The notes under the pieces: model-generated
What the model was told of the DNA's origin: nothing
The model's input: only the letters and a program-made list of their open reading frames with translations
Database searches by the model: none
Translations under genes and position numbers: made by a program
NCBI GenBank assembly: GCA_902767455.1
Contig: CACXHH010000323.1
Location: forward strand, 1-20,881
Length of the DNA: 20,881 nt
Origin: an uncultured Eubacteriales bacterium
Lineage (GTDB): Bacteria > Bacillota > Clostridia > Christensenellales > Borkfalkiaceae
Reading direction: 5' to 3'
Shown here: positions 20,658-20,881 of the stretch, one piece after another
Numbering within the stretch: the first letter of the stretch is position 1
Layout: each line of letters begins with the position of its first letter

Positions 20658-20881
20658 TCATGGTTGCATGGGCCAGACCAAGATGGCTTTCGTGCCATCC
20701 CGGTCCACAAAAGATTGACCAAGATTCGCCCAGAGGCCATTATAACCTTCAAGTTCAAACTTGCCGATTATCTTGCCTTCCGAGTCCTTCATGGCCCTTT
20801 CAGGTACGAACGACAGCTCATTGACCCAGAGCACGAGTACGCCATCACCCCTGCGGATGTCTACGTACTGCGTGGGTATGC
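20658..20881 (-). CDS. hypothetical protein, N terminus beyond the window
   Basis: An open frame enters from the right edge and ends at TGA 20658, 15 bases before the next start. About 74 codons are visible, beta-rich (QYVDIRRGDGVLVLWVNEL, KFELEGYNGLWANLG, AILVWPMQP). It has no stop in the visible part and fits the packed leftward layout. Without the N terminus the family cannot be judged. Confidence 0.6.
   Translation of the reverse strand, partial: IPTQYVDIRRGDGVLVLWVNELSFVPERAMKDSEGKIIGKFELEGYNGLWANLGQSFVDRDGTKAILVWPMQP

Noticed and set aside
1..20881. Stop-codon reassignment, as in some large gut phages
   Set aside because: TAA, TGA and TAG all end genes at positions that fit neighbouring starts, and no gene is broken by an internal stop.
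1..20881. tRNA genes, insertion sequences or integrase/attachment sites
   Set aside because: No tRNA-like cloverleaf, transposase, terminal inverted repeats or recombinase motif was found by eye; a tRNAscan run could still reveal a tRNA hidden within a gene.

Overview
The window reads as part of a large tailed-phage (or prophage-like) genome with a bacterial host. Evidence: coding is almost gapless, neighbouring genes often overlap by the four bases ATGA, nearly all starts have a GGAG/AAGGAG ribosome binding site, most proteins are small and unrecognised, and there is a phage-type sigma-70 factor and a flavin-dependent thymidylate synthase (ThyX). The standard genetic code is used (TAA, TGA and TAG all serve as stops). 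The strong Shine-Dalgarno use argues against Bacteroidetes as host, but I cannot name a host. No capsid, tail, terminase or replication genes are present, so this looks like an accessory or early/middle region.

Layout: all genes but one run leftward (minus strand). From the right edge: a truncated unknown gene, a mini zinc-finger protein, a 34-residue membrane peptide, ThyX and an unknown gene (20881-18951), closed by a hairpin terminator at about 18921-18944. Then a possible 24-residue membrane peptide and three unknown genes of 546, 204 and 318 residues (18915-15599). The last of these converges with the only rightward gene, the sigma factor (14739-15602), and their stop codons overlap. The sigma gene and a long leftward operon diverge from a 219-base control region (14520-14738) that holds four inverted repeats, a candidate rightward promoter and a candidate leftward extended -10.

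The leftward operon (14519-4825) is the most striking part. It encodes three proteins with a DUF7666-like N-terminal domain followed by a repetitive beta-solenoid, then three adjacent proteins made of AIDA/autotransporter-like beta-solenoid repeats. Coiled-coil and two-transmembrane proteins are mixed in, and a patatin-like phospholipase ends the run before a second hairpin terminator (about 4738-4771).

Left of that (4727-1) lie tightly overlapping small genes: an array of at least six related CxxC...CxxC zinc-ribbon miniproteins plus two other Cys-rich ones, three paralogues of an unrecognised helical family, two membrane proteins with two transmembrane segments, and two related small proteins with a conserved start. 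The whole region looks built by repeated duplication of small families, with the sigma factor probably directing some part of the phage programme.
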